This document shows positions 9,706 to 18,001 of a stretch of 64,000 nt of DNA, in pieces. The notes beneath the pieces were generated by a model. The model was not told the origin of the DNA and ran no database searches. It saw nothing but the letters and a program-made list of their open reading frames with translations. The position numbers and the translations under genes are program-made. Numbering within the stretch: the first letter of the stretch is position 1; the number at the start of each line of letters is the position of its first letter. This stretch comes from Szabonella alba (lineage in GTDB: Bacteria; Pseudomonadota; Alphaproteobacteria; Rhodobacterales; Rhodobacteraceae), in the NCBI RefSeq assembly GCF_016765775.1, contig NZ_JAESVN010000006.1, positions 62,001 to 126,000 on the forward strand, written 5' to 3'.

Positions 9706-10036
9706 GCGCTTTTCCTTCTTCAAAACACCAGAGGGCCCCGGAACGGGTCACCTGCGACCTGGTGGATCATTGATAAACACGCGAATCCCGGCTGGCCGGA
9801 ATCGCGGATGGCGCTGCATACGGGAGGTGCAAGCGGAAGGCAAGGGGAAGTTGCCGTCGCGCGGGCGGCGCCAGATCAGGGAATGTGCGCACTCCAACTG
9901 TCGGGTTCGCCCTGACAAGCTGTCGTGCAAGCCTTCGGTCAAGGCAAACAGACCATGCAGCGTCGCGTCACGGTCACACCAGCACACATGCGCGCAAACC
10001 GCAACCGACGTACACGGCCTCTTTCATTGATCAAAT
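9706..10036. other. 331-bp intergenic region upstream of rpmC
   Basis: It contains no convincing gene. Short open frames here have poor composition. It holds the candidate rpmC promoter at 9815-9843 and a small imperfect inverted repeat near 9783-9804 (GAATCCCGG / CCGGAATC) within the leader. No terminator hairpin is visible after the asparagine-synthetase-like gene, which ends at 10037. Confidence 0.6.
9815..9843 (-). promoter_or_regulatory. Candidate promoter of the rpmC (spc) operon
   Basis: Minus-strand TTGCCT (9843-9838), 17-bp spacer, TATGCA (9820-9815), about 110 nt before the rpmC ATG. A promoter is needed here because a terminator follows rplP and an unrelated gene intervenes. Pattern-based. 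Confidence 0.5.
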
Positions 10037-11611
10037 TCACTGGCTGGCAGAACCGCCCTCTCTCGTCAGGCGTTCACCGATACGAACCATGGTCTTGCCA
10101 TACCAATTGCCGCCGCGTTCCTTTGCACGGTATTGAAAGGCGCGCAGGAAGGGGATCTTGGACAGCTCGGGCGCGGAAATCGCCAACAGATCGTCATTTG
10201 CCCTGTCCGTTATGCGATACTGCAAGGGAAGCGAGATCGCACGCTCAATCAGATAGCGGTCATTGAAAGGCGAGATATAGAAGTGATGGGTCAATCCATA
10301 CATCTTGCCACCCTGCGACGATGCCAGATACAACTCATTGAAAATCATGTCATAGGGTTTTGTCTTCAGCGAACCCAAGGTCTCATACCATTCCAGGTAA
10401 TGCGGCATCCAGCGTTCCGATAACTCGTCGGAATTGCCCGACCCACCTGTGATGAGCAGGCGCTTGATCCCATGCTCCGGGTCATGGGTTTCCGGTGTAA
10501 TGGCACCATTCTTCCAGTGACTCGCCTGCATGAGGTCCATCACATTGCCCCGGATATGCCAGAGCCCCGGAGGCTGATGCCGGATCAACCCGTAAACCAC
10601 TTCATTGGGTGGAGTACCCGTCATTCCGTTCGCGATCATGTAGTCGCGCGTCGCCACTCTGCGTTTGAAACGTCCATTCAACGCAGTTTTCGGGAAATCA
10701 TCGACATCATAGATGTGATAGGGAAGCCCCATCTTCTCGGCAACGAGTGAACCTACGGCACAGTCGAGTCGCGAGTTGAAATGATGTCCAAAGGCAAAAA
10801 ACTCACTGACTTGGTCAAGATGGTCGCGGCCAGCCGCCACAAGATTACGGGAGTCGCGACCCGCCGAAATCGGCATCACGCAGGGACGCGCCGAAACCAG
10901 GGTTCTCATGGTGCGCGCCAGACGATCCCGGATCTCCTCCAGCGCTGCGGGCGCTTCCTCAAGCGGGATATGAAACTCCTGTCCCTCCTTCGGCCAATGA
11001 CGGCAATGGGTGAAATCGGAAAGATCAAGATAATGGTTCGGCAAAAGCCGACGCAGCCCCGCATCCGATGTATGCTGCAATGTGTAATTGCCCCTGCCGG
11101 CGAAGATCAGTTCTTCATCAAAAAGGGGATTGGGCTCCCTGTCGCGATCAAGGGCAAGCAAGACCGTAGATGCAACCGTCCGCGTCTTCGGGTCATAGAC
11201 CGCGCCAAGCGCCGACACGGGGTCGATATAGATCCGTGCCTTGGTTCCACTTGTGATCATGACGATGTAGCGGCCTGCAAGCCCTTCGATCAGTCCTTCT
11301 GCCTTCGATAGAAAGGACTTCTCCGAGTTGGAAACAGCCAGATTGAGCGAGGATTCGATCAACCCACCATCAGGATGCAATGCGGCACCAAGCACCCAGC
11401 CAACGGCTCGCTGTCTGGAATCAAGGATCGGCGTCAAGGGCAAGGCCGAACCGGAATACAAGGTCCAATCGGAACCGAGCCGCTGGATTGAGAAACCGGG
11501 AAGCCGAAGATCGGGATTTTTGCTGAGCAGGAACTGATACTTGAACAATGACGTGAAATCGGCACCCGCAGCGATACATTCCTTCTCTGCGGTGGTCATT
11601 CCCTTCAGCAT
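10037..11611 (-). CDS. Asparagine-synthetase-like protein lacking the glutaminase cysteine
   Basis: A 524-residue protein from the ATG at 11611 (GAGGA 6 nt upstream). ATGs at 11617 and 11599 are alternatives. The first 200 residues resemble a degenerate class-II amidotransferase fold (LAGRYIVMITSG, IDPVSALGAVYD, LLPNHYLDL) but lack the N-terminal catalytic cysteine. A PP-loop ATP-pyrophosphatase motif, SAGRDSR at about 249-255, stands where asparagine synthetases have SGGxDS. This suggests ATP-dependent adenylation of a carboxyl group, as in cysteine-less relatives such as lasso-peptide cyclases. The substrate is unknown. The gene sits alone between rplP and rpmC. Its base composition is lower in G+C than the neighbours: I count 29/60 at 10261-10320 and 25/60 at 10321-10380, against 44/60 at 12241-12300 in rpsC. 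Horizontal acquisition is likely. The family assignment is moderately sure and the function is not known. Confidence 0.7.
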   Translation of the reverse strand: MLKGMTTAEKECIAAGADFTSLFKYQFLLSKNPDLRLPGFSIQRLGSDWTLYSGSALPLTPILDSRQRAVGWVLGAALHPDGGLIESSLNLAVSNSEKSFLSKAEGLIEGLAGRYIVMITSGTKARIYIDPVSALGAVYDPKTRTVASTVLLALDRDREPNPLFDEELIFAGRGNYTLQHTSDAGLRRLLPNHYLDLSDFTHCRHWPKEGQEFHIPLEEAPAALEEIRDRLARTMRTLVSARPCVMPISAGRDSRNLVAAGRDHLDQVSEFFAFGHHFNSRLDCAVGSLVAEKMGLPYHIYDVDDFPKTALNGRFKRRVATRDYMIANGMTGTPPNEVVYGLIRHQPPGLWHIRGNVMDLMQASHWKNGAITPETHDPEHGIKRLLITGGSGNSDELSERWMPHYLEWYETLGSLKTKPYDMIFNELYLASSQGGKMYGLTHHFYISPFNDRYLIERAISLPLQYRITDRANDDLLAISAPELSKIPFLRAFQYRAKERGGNWYGKTMVRIGERLTREGGSASQ

Positions 11612-11647
11612 AAACATTCCTCACTCATCCCTACCCCGGCAAAGGGG

Positions 11648-11676
11648 AATACAAATCAAACCTCTGTTCCGGTCAA
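11648..11676 (-). promoter_or_regulatory. Candidate promoter of the asparagine-synthetase-like gene
   Basis: Minus-strand TTGACC (11676-11671), 17-bp spacer, TGTATT (11653-11648), about 37 nt before the chosen ATG. It lies downstream of the rplP terminator, so the gene is probably an independent unit. Confidence 0.45.
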
Positions 11677-11750
11677 TGATAGATCAGTTCCCGGACCCCG
11701 GCAATCACCAGCCGGAGGCACGCAAGCCTTCCGTGCACCCGTAGAACGAA

Positions 11751-11780
11751 ACACGCCCGCCGGATGACCGGCGGGCGTGT
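11751..11780 (-). terminator. Rho-independent terminator after rplP
   Basis: A perfect 13-bp stem (ACACGCCCGCCGG / CCGGCGGGCGTGT) with a 4-nt loop, followed on the minus strand by TTCGTTCTAC. Counting the stem end, the tail reads GTGTTTCGTTCT. It starts 22 bp after the rplP stop and closes the S10-type unit. Confidence 0.75.
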
Positions 11781-11801
11781 TAAATGCATTCTTCCAGGCA
11801 G

Positions 11802-12215
11802 TCACCAGTCTTCGCGAACCACGACGCGGGTGGTGACCGGAAGTTTCATCGCGCCAAGACGCAGGGCCTCACGCGCGATGACTTCGTTCACGCCGTCGAT
11901 CTCGAACATGACGCGACCGGGTTTGACCTTGGCCGCCCAGTAATCGGTCGAGCCCTTGCCTTTACCCATCCGAACCTCGGTCGGTTTCGACGAGACCGGA
12001 ACATCCGGGAAAATCCGGATCCAGACCCGGCCCTGACGTTTCATGTGGCGGGTGATCGCGCGGCGGGCCGCTTCGATCTGCCGCGCGGTGACGCGCTCGG
12101 GCTCGGTCGCCTTGAGACCATAGGTGCCGAAGTTCAGAAGGAACCCGCCCTTGGCCTCGCCGTGGATCCGGCCCTTGTGCTGTTTGCGGAACTTCGTCCG
12201 TTTAGGTTGCAGCAT
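11802..12215 (-). CDS. rplP: 50S ribosomal protein L16
   Basis: L16 helps organise the A-site tRNA elbow contact. It has 137 residues, normal. The N-terminus [19 protein letters not shown] and the core [28 protein letters not shown] (about 67-94) are diagnostic. It follows rpsC after 12 bp and is the last gene before a strong terminator. Confidence 0.98.
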   Translation of the reverse strand: MLQPKRTKFRKQHKGRIHGEAKGGFLLNFGTYGLKATEPERVTARQIEAARRAITRHMKRQGRVWIRIFPDVPVSSKPTEVRMGKGKGSTDYWAAKVKPGRVMFEIDGVNEVIAREALRLGAMKLPVTTRVVVREDW

Positions 12216-12227
12216 CGTGCTTCTCCC

Positions 12228-12938
12228 TTACGCGCGCTCGCGGCGCGGCTGACGCGGAACCGCGCCTTCCTGTGCCTCGGCATGGCGGCGGTCATGTGCT
12301 TGCGGATCATGCTCAAGGATCTCGCCTTTGAAGATCCAGACCTTCACACCGATGATGCCATAGGGGGTCTTGGCCTCATGCAGTGCATAGTCGATATCCG
12401 CGCGCAGCGTGTGCAGCGGAACGCGACCCTCACGATACCATTCGGTCCGGGCGATCTCGGCCCCGCCAAGGCGGCCCGAAACATTCACCCGGATCCCCAG
12501 CGCGCCCATCCGCATGGCGTTCTGCACGCCGCGCTTCATGGCACGGCGGAAAGACACCCGGCGTTCCATCTGCTGCGCGATGGATTCAGCGACCAGTTTC
12601 GCATCCATCTCGGGCTTGCGGACCTCAACGATGTTGAGATGCAGTTCCGAGCTGGTGAAAGCCGTCAGCTTCTTGCGCAGACCTTCGATATCCGCGCCTT
12701 TCTTGCCGATGATGACACCCGGACGGGCAGCATGGATCGTGACGCGGCACTTCTTGTGCGGGCGCTCGATGATGACCTTCGACACGCCGGCCTGCTTGGC
12801 CTCTTCATGGATGAAGTCGCGCATGCGCAGGTCTTCCAGCAGCAGATTGCCGTAATCCTTGCTGTCCGCGAACCAGCGGCTGTCCCAGGTCCGGTTGACC
12901 TGGAGGCGCATCCCGATGGGGTTTACCTTCTGTCCCAT
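12228..12938 (-). CDS. rpsC: 30S ribosomal protein S3
   Basis: S3 forms the mRNA entry helicase site with S4 and S5. The ATG at 12938 ([30 protein letters not shown]) gives 236 residues. A type-II KH domain lies in the first half with [14 protein letters not shown] near 75-88. The rplV stop TAA overlaps this ATG by one base (TAATG). Confidence 0.97.
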   Translation of the reverse strand: MGQKVNPIGMRLQVNRTWDSRWFADSKDYGNLLLEDLRMRDFIHEEAKQAGVSKVIIERPHKKCRVTIHAARPGVIIGKKGADIEGLRKKLTAFTSSELHLNIVEVRKPEMDAKLVAESIAQQMERRVSFRRAMKRGVQNAMRMGALGIRVNVSGRLGGAEIARTEWYREGRVPLHTLRADIDYALHEAKTPYGIIGVKVWIFKGEILEHDPQAHDRRHAEAQEGAVPRQPRRERA

Positions 12939-13318
12939 TATGCAGACTCCCCGGTTTGACGCACCTTGATGGTCAGCTGGCTGAACGGTTTCATGATCTT
13001 GCCAAACCGGCCACGCGCCCGCGGACGACCCCGCTTCAGCGTCAGGTTCTTGCCGCAATAGGCTTCGGCCACGACCAGATCATCCACGTCAAGACCGTGG
13101 TTGTTCTCGGCATTGGCAATCGCCGATTGCAGGCATTTCTTCACATCGGCCGCGATCCGTTTCTTCGAGAAGGTCAGATCGGCAAGCGCCTTGTCCACCT
13201 TCTTGCCGCGGATCAGCGCGGCCACGAGATTGAGCTTCTGCGGCGAGGTGCGAAGCATGCGCGCAAGCGCCATCGCTTCGTTATCGGCCACGCGGCGCGG
13301 GTTCTTTTCCTTACCCAT
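12938..13318 (-). CDS. rplV: 50S ribosomal protein L22
   Basis: L22 lines the exit tunnel with a long beta-hairpin. It has 126 residues. The C-terminal hairpin [25 protein letters not shown] is visible at about 97-121, and the N-terminal part carries [23 protein letters not shown]. It overlaps rpsC by one base and follows rpsS by 3 bp. Confidence 0.97.
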   Translation of the reverse strand: MGKEKNPRRVADNEAMALARMLRTSPQKLNLVAALIRGKKVDKALADLTFSKKRIAADVKKCLQSAIANAENNHGLDVDDLVVAEAYCGKNLTLKRGRPRARGRFGKIMKPFSQLTIKVRQTGESA

Positions 13319-13321
13319 GGC

Positions 13322-13600
13322 TTACTTCCTCTTGGCTTTCTTGTCGGCGGCGTGACCGTAATAGGTCCGCGTCGGCGAATATTCACCGAACTTCTGGCCG
13401 ATCATTTCCTCGGACACCGCGACGGGGATGTGCTTCTTGCCGTTGTAAACGCCAAAGGTCAGCCCGACGAATTGCGGCAGGATGGTGGAACGGCGCGACC
13501 AGATCTTGATCACCTCGTTTTTGCCCCCTTCGCGCGACTTCTCGGCCTTTTTCAGGACGTAGCCATCGACGAACGGGCCTTTCCAGATTGAACGTGCCAT
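13322..13600 (-). CDS. rpsS: 30S ribosomal protein S19
   Basis: S19 is a 30S head protein contacting S13. It has 92 residues, exact family length, with [20 protein letters not shown] at the start and [26 protein letters not shown] in the middle. It lies 3 bp after rplB and 3 bp before rplV. Confidence 0.98.
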   Translation of the reverse strand: MARSIWKGPFVDGYVLKKAEKSREGGKNEVIKIWSRRSTILPQFVGLTFGVYNGKKHIPVAVSEEMIGQKFGEYSPTRTYYGHAADKKAKRK

Positions 13601-13603
13601 GGA

Positions 13604-14440
13604 TCAGCGCCCCTTCTTCGCGTTGCGCGAACGGACGATATACTTGTCCGTGGTCTTGTTCTTGCGGGTCTTGGCGCCCTTGGTGGGCTTGCCCCACGGG
13701 GTCACCGGGTGACGGCCGCCCGAGGTGCGGCCTTCGCCGCCGCCATGCGGGTGGTCGATCGGGTTCATCGCGACACCGCGAACGGTCGGGCGAACGCCCT
13801 TGTGGCGCATCCGGCCCGCTTTGCCGAAATTCTGGTTCGAGTGGTCGGCATTCGACACCGCACCCACGGTCGCCAGACATTCCTGACGGACCATGCGCAG
13901 TTCACCCGAGGACAGCCGGATCTGCGCATAGCCGCCATCGCGGCCAACGAATTGCGCATAGGTTCCGGCGGCACGGGCCAGCTGACCACCCTTGCCGGGC
14001 TTCAGCTCGACATTGTGCACGATCGTCCCGATCGGCATACCCGAGAAGGGCATCGCATTGCCGGGCTTCACGTCGGTCTTGGAACCGGCGATCACAGAGT
14101 CACCGACAGCCAGACGCTGCGGCGCGAGGATATAGGCCAGTTCGCCATCCTCATATTTCACCAGCGCGATGAAGGCGGTTCGGTTGGGATCGTATTCGAT
14201 CCGCTCGACGACTGCCGCCATGTCGAACTTGGTGCGCTTGAAGTCCACAACGCGGTACAGGCGCTTTGCCCCGCCGCCCTTGTGCCACATCGTGATCCGT
14301 CCGGTATTGTTCCGACCGCCCGATTTGGTCAGACCCTCAACGAGGGACTTGACCGGGCGGCCTTTCCAAAGCTCCGAACGGTCGATCAGAACCAGCCCAC
14401 GCTGGCCAGGCGTCGTCGGCTTATACGACTTGAGTGCCAT
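13604..14440 (-). CDS. rplB: 50S ribosomal protein L2
   Basis: L2 is a universally conserved protein needed for subunit joining and peptidyl transfer. It has 278 residues. The C-terminal [32 protein letters not shown] contains the conserved histidine near residue 230. It is normally contiguous with rplW. Here 127 bp with an intrinsic terminator and a perfect palindrome separate them. Confidence 0.98.
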   Translation of the reverse strand: MALKSYKPTTPGQRGLVLIDRSELWKGRPVKSLVEGLTKSGGRNNTGRITMWHKGGGAKRLYRVVDFKRTKFDMAAVVERIEYDPNRTAFIALVKYEDGELAYILAPQRLAVGDSVIAGSKTDVKPGNAMPFSGMPIGTIVHNVELKPGKGGQLARAAGTYAQFVGRDGGYAQIRLSSGELRMVRQECLATVGAVSNADHSNQNFGKAGRMRHKGVRPTVRGVAMNPIDHPHGGGEGRTSGGRHPVTPWGKPTKGAKTRKNKTTDKYIVRSRNAKKGR

Positions 14441-14464
14441 GCTCTCTGTCTTCCGTCAGCTTGA

Positions 14465-14485
14465 GGATCGCATCAGATGCGATCC
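14465..14485. promoter_or_regulatory. Perfect 21-nt palindrome in the rplB leader
   Basis: Arms GGATCGCATC and GATGCGATCC flank a single central base. It lies 25 bp upstream of the rplB ATG and downstream of the rplW terminator. As DNA it has the symmetry of an operator. As RNA it would form a short hairpin next to the ribosome binding site. No bound factor is known to me. Confidence 0.4.
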
Positions 14486-14518
14486 GGGTGTGTAGGGCTC
14501 CGTAGATCCCCGATTGAA

Positions 14519-14549
14519 AAAATCCGCGGCCCCGGAAAACCGGGGCCGC
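14519..14549 (-). terminator. Rho-independent terminator between rplW and rplB
   Basis: A perfect 10-bp G+C stem (GCGGCCCCGG / CCGGGGCCGC) with a 4-nt loop, followed on the minus strand by GGATTTTTTC, a six-T run. It begins 18 bp after the rplW stop. The position inside the classical S10 operon is unusual. Confidence 0.85.
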
Positions 14550-14567
14550 AAGATTCGCCTTGCTTTA

Positions 14568-14864
14568 TCAAAGCCCGGTAGTGACGTCGATGGTGTTTCC
14601 ATCCTCAAGCGTCACATAGGCCTTCTTCTTGTCGGACCGAACGCCCGGACGACCCCGGAACCGCTTGGCCTTGCCCTTGGTGATGGTGGTGTTGACCGCC
14701 TTCACCTTGACGCCAAAAACGGCCTCGACCGCTTCCTTGATCATCGGCTTGGTCGCATCCATCGCCACCTGAAAGACAACGGCATTGGCCTCCGAGGCCA
14801 GGGTTGCCTTTTCGGTGACGATCGGCTTGCGGATCACTTCATAATGTTCGGGTTTCGCGCTCAT
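14568..14864 (-). CDS. rplW: 50S ribosomal protein L23
   Basis: L23 is the exit-site protein that docks trigger factor and SRP. It has 98 residues, with [15 protein letters not shown] near 11 and [36 protein letters not shown] at 49-84. Its ATG overlaps the rplD stop (ATGA), and a terminator follows. Confidence 0.97.
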   Translation of the reverse strand: MSAKPEHYEVIRKPIVTEKATLASEANAVVFQVAMDATKPMIKEAVEAVFGVKVKAVNTTITKGKAKRFRGRPGVRSDKKKAYVTLEDGNTIDVTTGL

Positions 14865-15496
14865 TTCAGGTCACCTTTCCCGAGACGGGCCTCAAGTGCT
14901 TCGACACCCGCCTTCGTGATCACAAGCTGATCGCGCTTCAGGATGTCATAGACATTCGCGCCGATGGTCGGCAGCACGTCCACGGTCTCGATATTGCGGC
15001 AGGCGAGGGCAAAATTGCCGTCGATTTCCGCACCGTCGATGATGAGAACCCGCTTCCAGCCCAGTTCCTTGACCTTCTTGGCCAGGACCGAGGATTTCGC
15101 TTCGGTCAGCGCGATGCTGTCGATGATGATCAACTCACCCGCCTTGGCCTTGGCCGACAGCGCGTGACGCAGACCCAGCGCACGGAACTGCTTGGGCAGA
15201 TCATGCTCGTGGCTGCGCGGGGTCGGGCCCTTGTAGACACCACCCTTGCGGAAGATCGGTGCCTTGCGGGACCCGTGGCGTGCGCCGCCGGTGCCCTTCT
15301 GGCGATAGATCTTCTTGGTCGAATAGCTCACATCCGACTTGCCCAGCGTCGAGTGGGTGCCGGCCTGGGCCTTGGCCCGCTGCCAGCGCACCACACGATG
15401 CAGGATGTCGGCGCGCGGCTCGAGGCCGAACAGCGCATCGTCCAGATCAATGGAACCGGCAGAGCCGCCGTCCAGCTTGATGACATCAGCCTTCAT
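14861..15496 (-). CDS. rplD: 50S ribosomal protein L4
   Basis: L4 lines the exit tunnel. In Escherichia coli it also represses the S10 operon through its leader. The start at 15496 ([18 protein letters not shown]) gives 211 residues, with GGAGG 9-13 nt upstream inside rplC. The tunnel loop [25 protein letters not shown] is at about 63-87. It overlaps the 3' end of rplC by 11 bp and rplW by 4 bp, so the three genes are translationally coupled. Confidence 0.96.
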   Translation of the reverse strand: MKADVIKLDGGSAGSIDLDDALFGLEPRADILHRVVRWQRAKAQAGTHSTLGKSDVSYSTKKIYRQKGTGGARHGSRKAPIFRKGGVYKGPTPRSHEHDLPKQFRALGLRHALSAKAKAGELIIIDSIALTEAKSSVLAKKVKELGWKRVLIIDGAEIDGNFALACRNIETVDVLPTIGANVYDILKRDQLVITKAGVEALEARLGKGDLK

Positions 15497-16352
15497 TCTT
15501 CTCGCCTCCATCCGCCGGGGTCTCGGCATCGGCGGAAATCTCCGCCTGTGCTGCCTCAAGCGCCGCTTCTTCTGCTGCTGCCTGCTCGGCCGCCAGCGCT
15601 TCGGCGCGGGCTGCTTCTTCAGCCGCTGCAGCCGCTGCAGCCTCTTCCGCCGCCTTGCGGGCCGCTTCAGCCGCCGAACGCAGGGCTGCGGGCAGGATCA
15701 CATTGGCCGGAACCGGCTTCTTGACCGCATCCTTGACCGTCACCCAGCCGCCGCGCGATCCGGGAACCGCGCCCTTGACCATGATCAGGCCACGGTCGCT
15801 GTCGGTGCGCATCACCTGCAGGTTCTGGGTGGTCACACGGACCGCGCCCAGATGACCGGCCATCTTCTTGCCCTTGAACACCTTGCCAGGATCCTGGCAC
15901 TGACCGGTGGAGCCGTGCGAACGGTGGCTGATCGACACACCGTGGCTGGCCCGCAGACCGCCAAAGTTGTGACGCTTCATCGCACCGGCAAAACCCTTAC
16001 CGATCGAGGTGCCCGCGACATCGACATACTGACCCTGGAAGTAGTGGTCAGCCGTGATTTCCTCACCGACGCCGATCAGGCAATCAGGGGTCACGCGGAA
16101 TTCGGCAATCTTGCGCTTGGGCTCCACATTCGCCTTGGCGAAATGGCCGCGCATCGCAGCCGTGGTGCGCTTGGCCTTGGCAGTGCCCGCGCCCAGCTGA
16201 ACGGCGGTGTAGCCATCCTTGTCGGCGGTACGTTGTGCCACGACCTGCAGATTGTCGAGTTGAAGGACGGTCACAGGGATCTGTTTTCCGTCCTCGAGGA
16301 ACAGCCGGGTCATGCCCAGTTTCTTTGCAATAACGCCAGAGCGCATGGTCAT
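15486..16352 (-). CDS. rplC: 50S ribosomal protein L3 with long Ala/Glu C-terminal extension
   Basis: L3 is an early assembly protein whose loop approaches the peptidyl transferase centre. It has 288 residues. The usual L3 fold ends near residue 225, including [24 protein letters not shown] (about 128-151), whose glutamine is the methylation-site equivalent. About 60 further residues are almost entirely Ala and Glu, finishing in an acidic tail ([12 protein letters not shown]). The extension resembles a single charged helix and has no counterpart in Escherichia coli L3 (209 residues). Similar tails occur in relatives, but I cannot say how widely. It overlaps rplD by 11 bp. Confidence 0.96.
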   Translation of the reverse strand: MTMRSGVIAKKLGMTRLFLEDGKQIPVTVLQLDNLQVVAQRTADKDGYTAVQLGAGTAKAKRTTAAMRGHFAKANVEPKRKIAEFRVTPDCLIGVGEEITADHYFQGQYVDVAGTSIGKGFAGAMKRHNFGGLRASHGVSISHRSHGSTGQCQDPGKVFKGKKMAGHLGAVRVTTQNLQVMRTDSDRGLIMVKGAVPGSRGGWVTVKDAVKKPVPANVILPAALRSAAEAARKAAEEAAAAAAAEEAARAEALAAEQAAAEEAALEAAQAEISADAETPADGGEKNEG

Positions 16353-16358
16353 GCCCCC

Positions 16359-16667
16359 TTAAACTTTGATTTCGACATCAACGCCCGCCGCAAGGTCGAG
16401 CTTCATCAGCGCGTCCACGGTCTGGGGCGTCGGATCGACGATGTCGAGAAGGCGCTTATGCGTGCGGATTTCCCACTGGTCGCGCGACTTCTTGTCGATA
16501 TGCGGACCACGCAGAACCGTGAATTTCTCGATCTTGTTCGGCAGCGGAATCGGGCCGCGCACTGTTGCGCCGGTCCGCTTGGCGGTGTTCACGATTTCCT
16601 GCGTGCTGGCATCCAGAACGCGGTAATCGAAGGCCTTGAGCCTGATACGGATAGTCTGACCTTGCAT
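16359..16667 (-). CDS. rpsJ: 30S ribosomal protein S10 (NusE)
   Basis: S10 is a 30S head protein that also acts as NusE in antitermination, linking RNA polymerase-bound NusG to the ribosome. The ATG at 16667 ([19 protein letters not shown]) gives 102 residues, the family length. [40 protein letters not shown] covers the rRNA-binding loop. It is 70 bp after tufA with no strong terminator, so the str and S10 units probably read through. Confidence 0.97.
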   Translation of the reverse strand: MQGQTIRIRLKAFDYRVLDASTQEIVNTAKRTGATVRGPIPLPNKIEKFTVLRGPHIDKKSRDQWEIRTHKRLLDIVDPTPQTVDALMKLDLAAGVDVEIKV

Positions 16668-16737
16668 GTCATGCCCCTCGGGCTTGGCGGGAAGCGGGGG
16701 GCGCGAACGCCCCGCCGCCCCTCTTCCAGATTGCGGA

Positions 16738-17913
16738 TTATTCGATGATTTTCGAGACGACGCCCGCGCCGACGGTACGGCCGCCTTCACGGATGGCGAA
16801 GCGCAGCTTCTCTTCCATCGCGATCGGCGCGATGAGCGAGACGTTGAACTTCAGGTTGTCGCCCGGCATCACCATTTCGGTGCCTTCCGGCAGTTCCACC
16901 GTGCCCGTCACGTCGGTCGTGCGGAAGTAGAATTGCGGACGGTAGTTCGCGAAGAACGGCGTGTGACGGCCGCCTTCTTCCTTGGTCAGGATATAGGCCT
17001 CGGCCTCGAACTTCGTATGCGGCTTCACCGAGCCGGGCTTGCACAGCACCTGGCCGCGCTCGATGCCCTCACGGTCGACACCGCGCAGCAGAAGGCCCAC
17101 ATTGTCGCCCGCCTCGCCCTGATCCAGCAGCTTGCGGAACATCTCGACGCCGGTGCAGACGGTTTTCTTGTTCGGGCGGATGCCGACAATCTCGACTTCC
17201 TCGCCGACCTTGACCACGCCACGCTCGATCCGGCCGGTGGCAACCGTGCCGCGGCCCGAGATCGAGAACACGTCCTCGACCGGCATCAGGAAGGGCTGGT
17301 CGACCGCACGGGCCGGTGTCGGGATGTATTCATCCACAGCCGCGATCAGCGCACGGATCGAGTTCTCGCCGATTTCCGGATCACGGCCTTCCATCGCCGC
17401 CAGCGCCGAACCCTTGATGATCGGGATATCGTCGCCGGGATAGTCGTAGGAGGACAGAAGCTCGCGGATTTCCATTTCCACCAGTTCGATCAGTTCCTCG
17501 TCATCCACCTGATCGACCTTGTTCATGTAGACGACCATGTAGGGAATGCCGACCTGACGGCCCAGCAGGATGTGTTCGCGCGTCTGCGGCATCGGGCCGT
17601 CAGCGGCGTTCACAACCAGGATCGCGCCATCCATCTGCGCCGCACCCGTGATCATGTTCTTCACATAGTCGGCGTGGCCGGGGCAGTCGACATGCGCATA
17701 GTGACGGTTCGCGGATTCGTATTCCACATGCGCCGTCGAGATCGTGATCCCGCGCGCCTTCTCTTCCGGCGCGCCGTCGATCTGGTCATAGGCCCGGAAT
17801 TCGCCGAAATACTTCGTGATCGCCGCCGTCAGCGTCGTCTTGCCATGGTCAACGTGACCGATGGTCCCGATGTTAACATGCGGTTTGTTGCGTTCAAACT
17901 TTGCCTTGGCCAT
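16738..17913 (-). CDS. tufA: Elongation factor Tu, copy 1 (in str operon)
   Basis: EF-Tu delivers aminoacyl-tRNA to the ribosome as a GTP complex. It has 391 residues. The G1 motif [10 protein letters not shown] is at about 19-28, DCPGHADY at about 80-87 and NKVD near 135, followed by beta-barrel domains 2 and 3. The protein is identical to the copy at 35839-37014, and the DNA appears identical from the start codon to about the last 12 codons. It follows fusA after 88 bp holding a palindromic repeat. The stop is TAA. Confidence 0.98.
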   Translation of the reverse strand: MAKAKFERNKPHVNIGTIGHVDHGKTTLTAAITKYFGEFRAYDQIDGAPEEKARGITISTAHVEYESANRHYAHVDCPGHADYVKNMITGAAQMDGAILVVNAADGPMPQTREHILLGRQVGIPYMVVYMNKVDQVDDEELIELVEMEIRELLSSYDYPGDDIPIIKGSALAAMEGRDPEIGENSIRALIAAVDEYIPTPARAVDQPFLMPVEDVFSISGRGTVATGRIERGVVKVGEEVEIVGIRPNKKTVCTGVEMFRKLLDQGEAGDNVGLLLRGVDREGIERGQVLCKPGSVKPHTKFEAEAYILTKEEGGRHTPFFANYRPQFYFRTTDVTGTVELPEGTEMVMPGDNLKFNVSLIAPIAMEEKLRFAIREGGRTVGAGVVSKIIE

Positions 17914-17944
17914 GATGGCTACTCCTCATCTCGTTGTTGCGGGC

Positions 17945-17995
17945 GGCGGGGTAAACCCCGCCCTACAGGGGTGGTAGGGCGGGGTTCTCCCCGCC
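17945..17995. repeat. REP-like double palindrome between fusA and tufA
   Basis: Two small hairpins, GGCGGGGT-aa-ACCCCGCC (17945-17962) and GGCGGGG-ttct-CCCCGCC (17978-17995), are themselves in inverted orientation. A 13-bp arm AACCCCGCCCTAC (17954-17966) pairs with GTAGGGCGGGGTT (17974-17986). The GTAGGGCGGGGTT unit recurs between genes in Rhodobacteraceae as far as I recall. It has no T-run, so it is a repeat or mRNA-stabilising element rather than a terminator. Confidence 0.6.
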
Positions 17996-18001
17996 ACACC
18001 G

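Noticed and set aside
9748-9987. 79-codon minus-strand frame in the rpmC upstream region as a small gene
   Set aside because: No ribosome binding site, random-looking sequence rich in Arg, Pro and Cys, and it spans the candidate rpmC promoter.
11618-11801. Leader peptide or second gene next to the asparagine-synthetase-like gene, as in a lasso-peptide cluster
   Set aside because: No precursor-like small frame, protease or transporter gene is present on either side. Ribosomal genes flank it directly.
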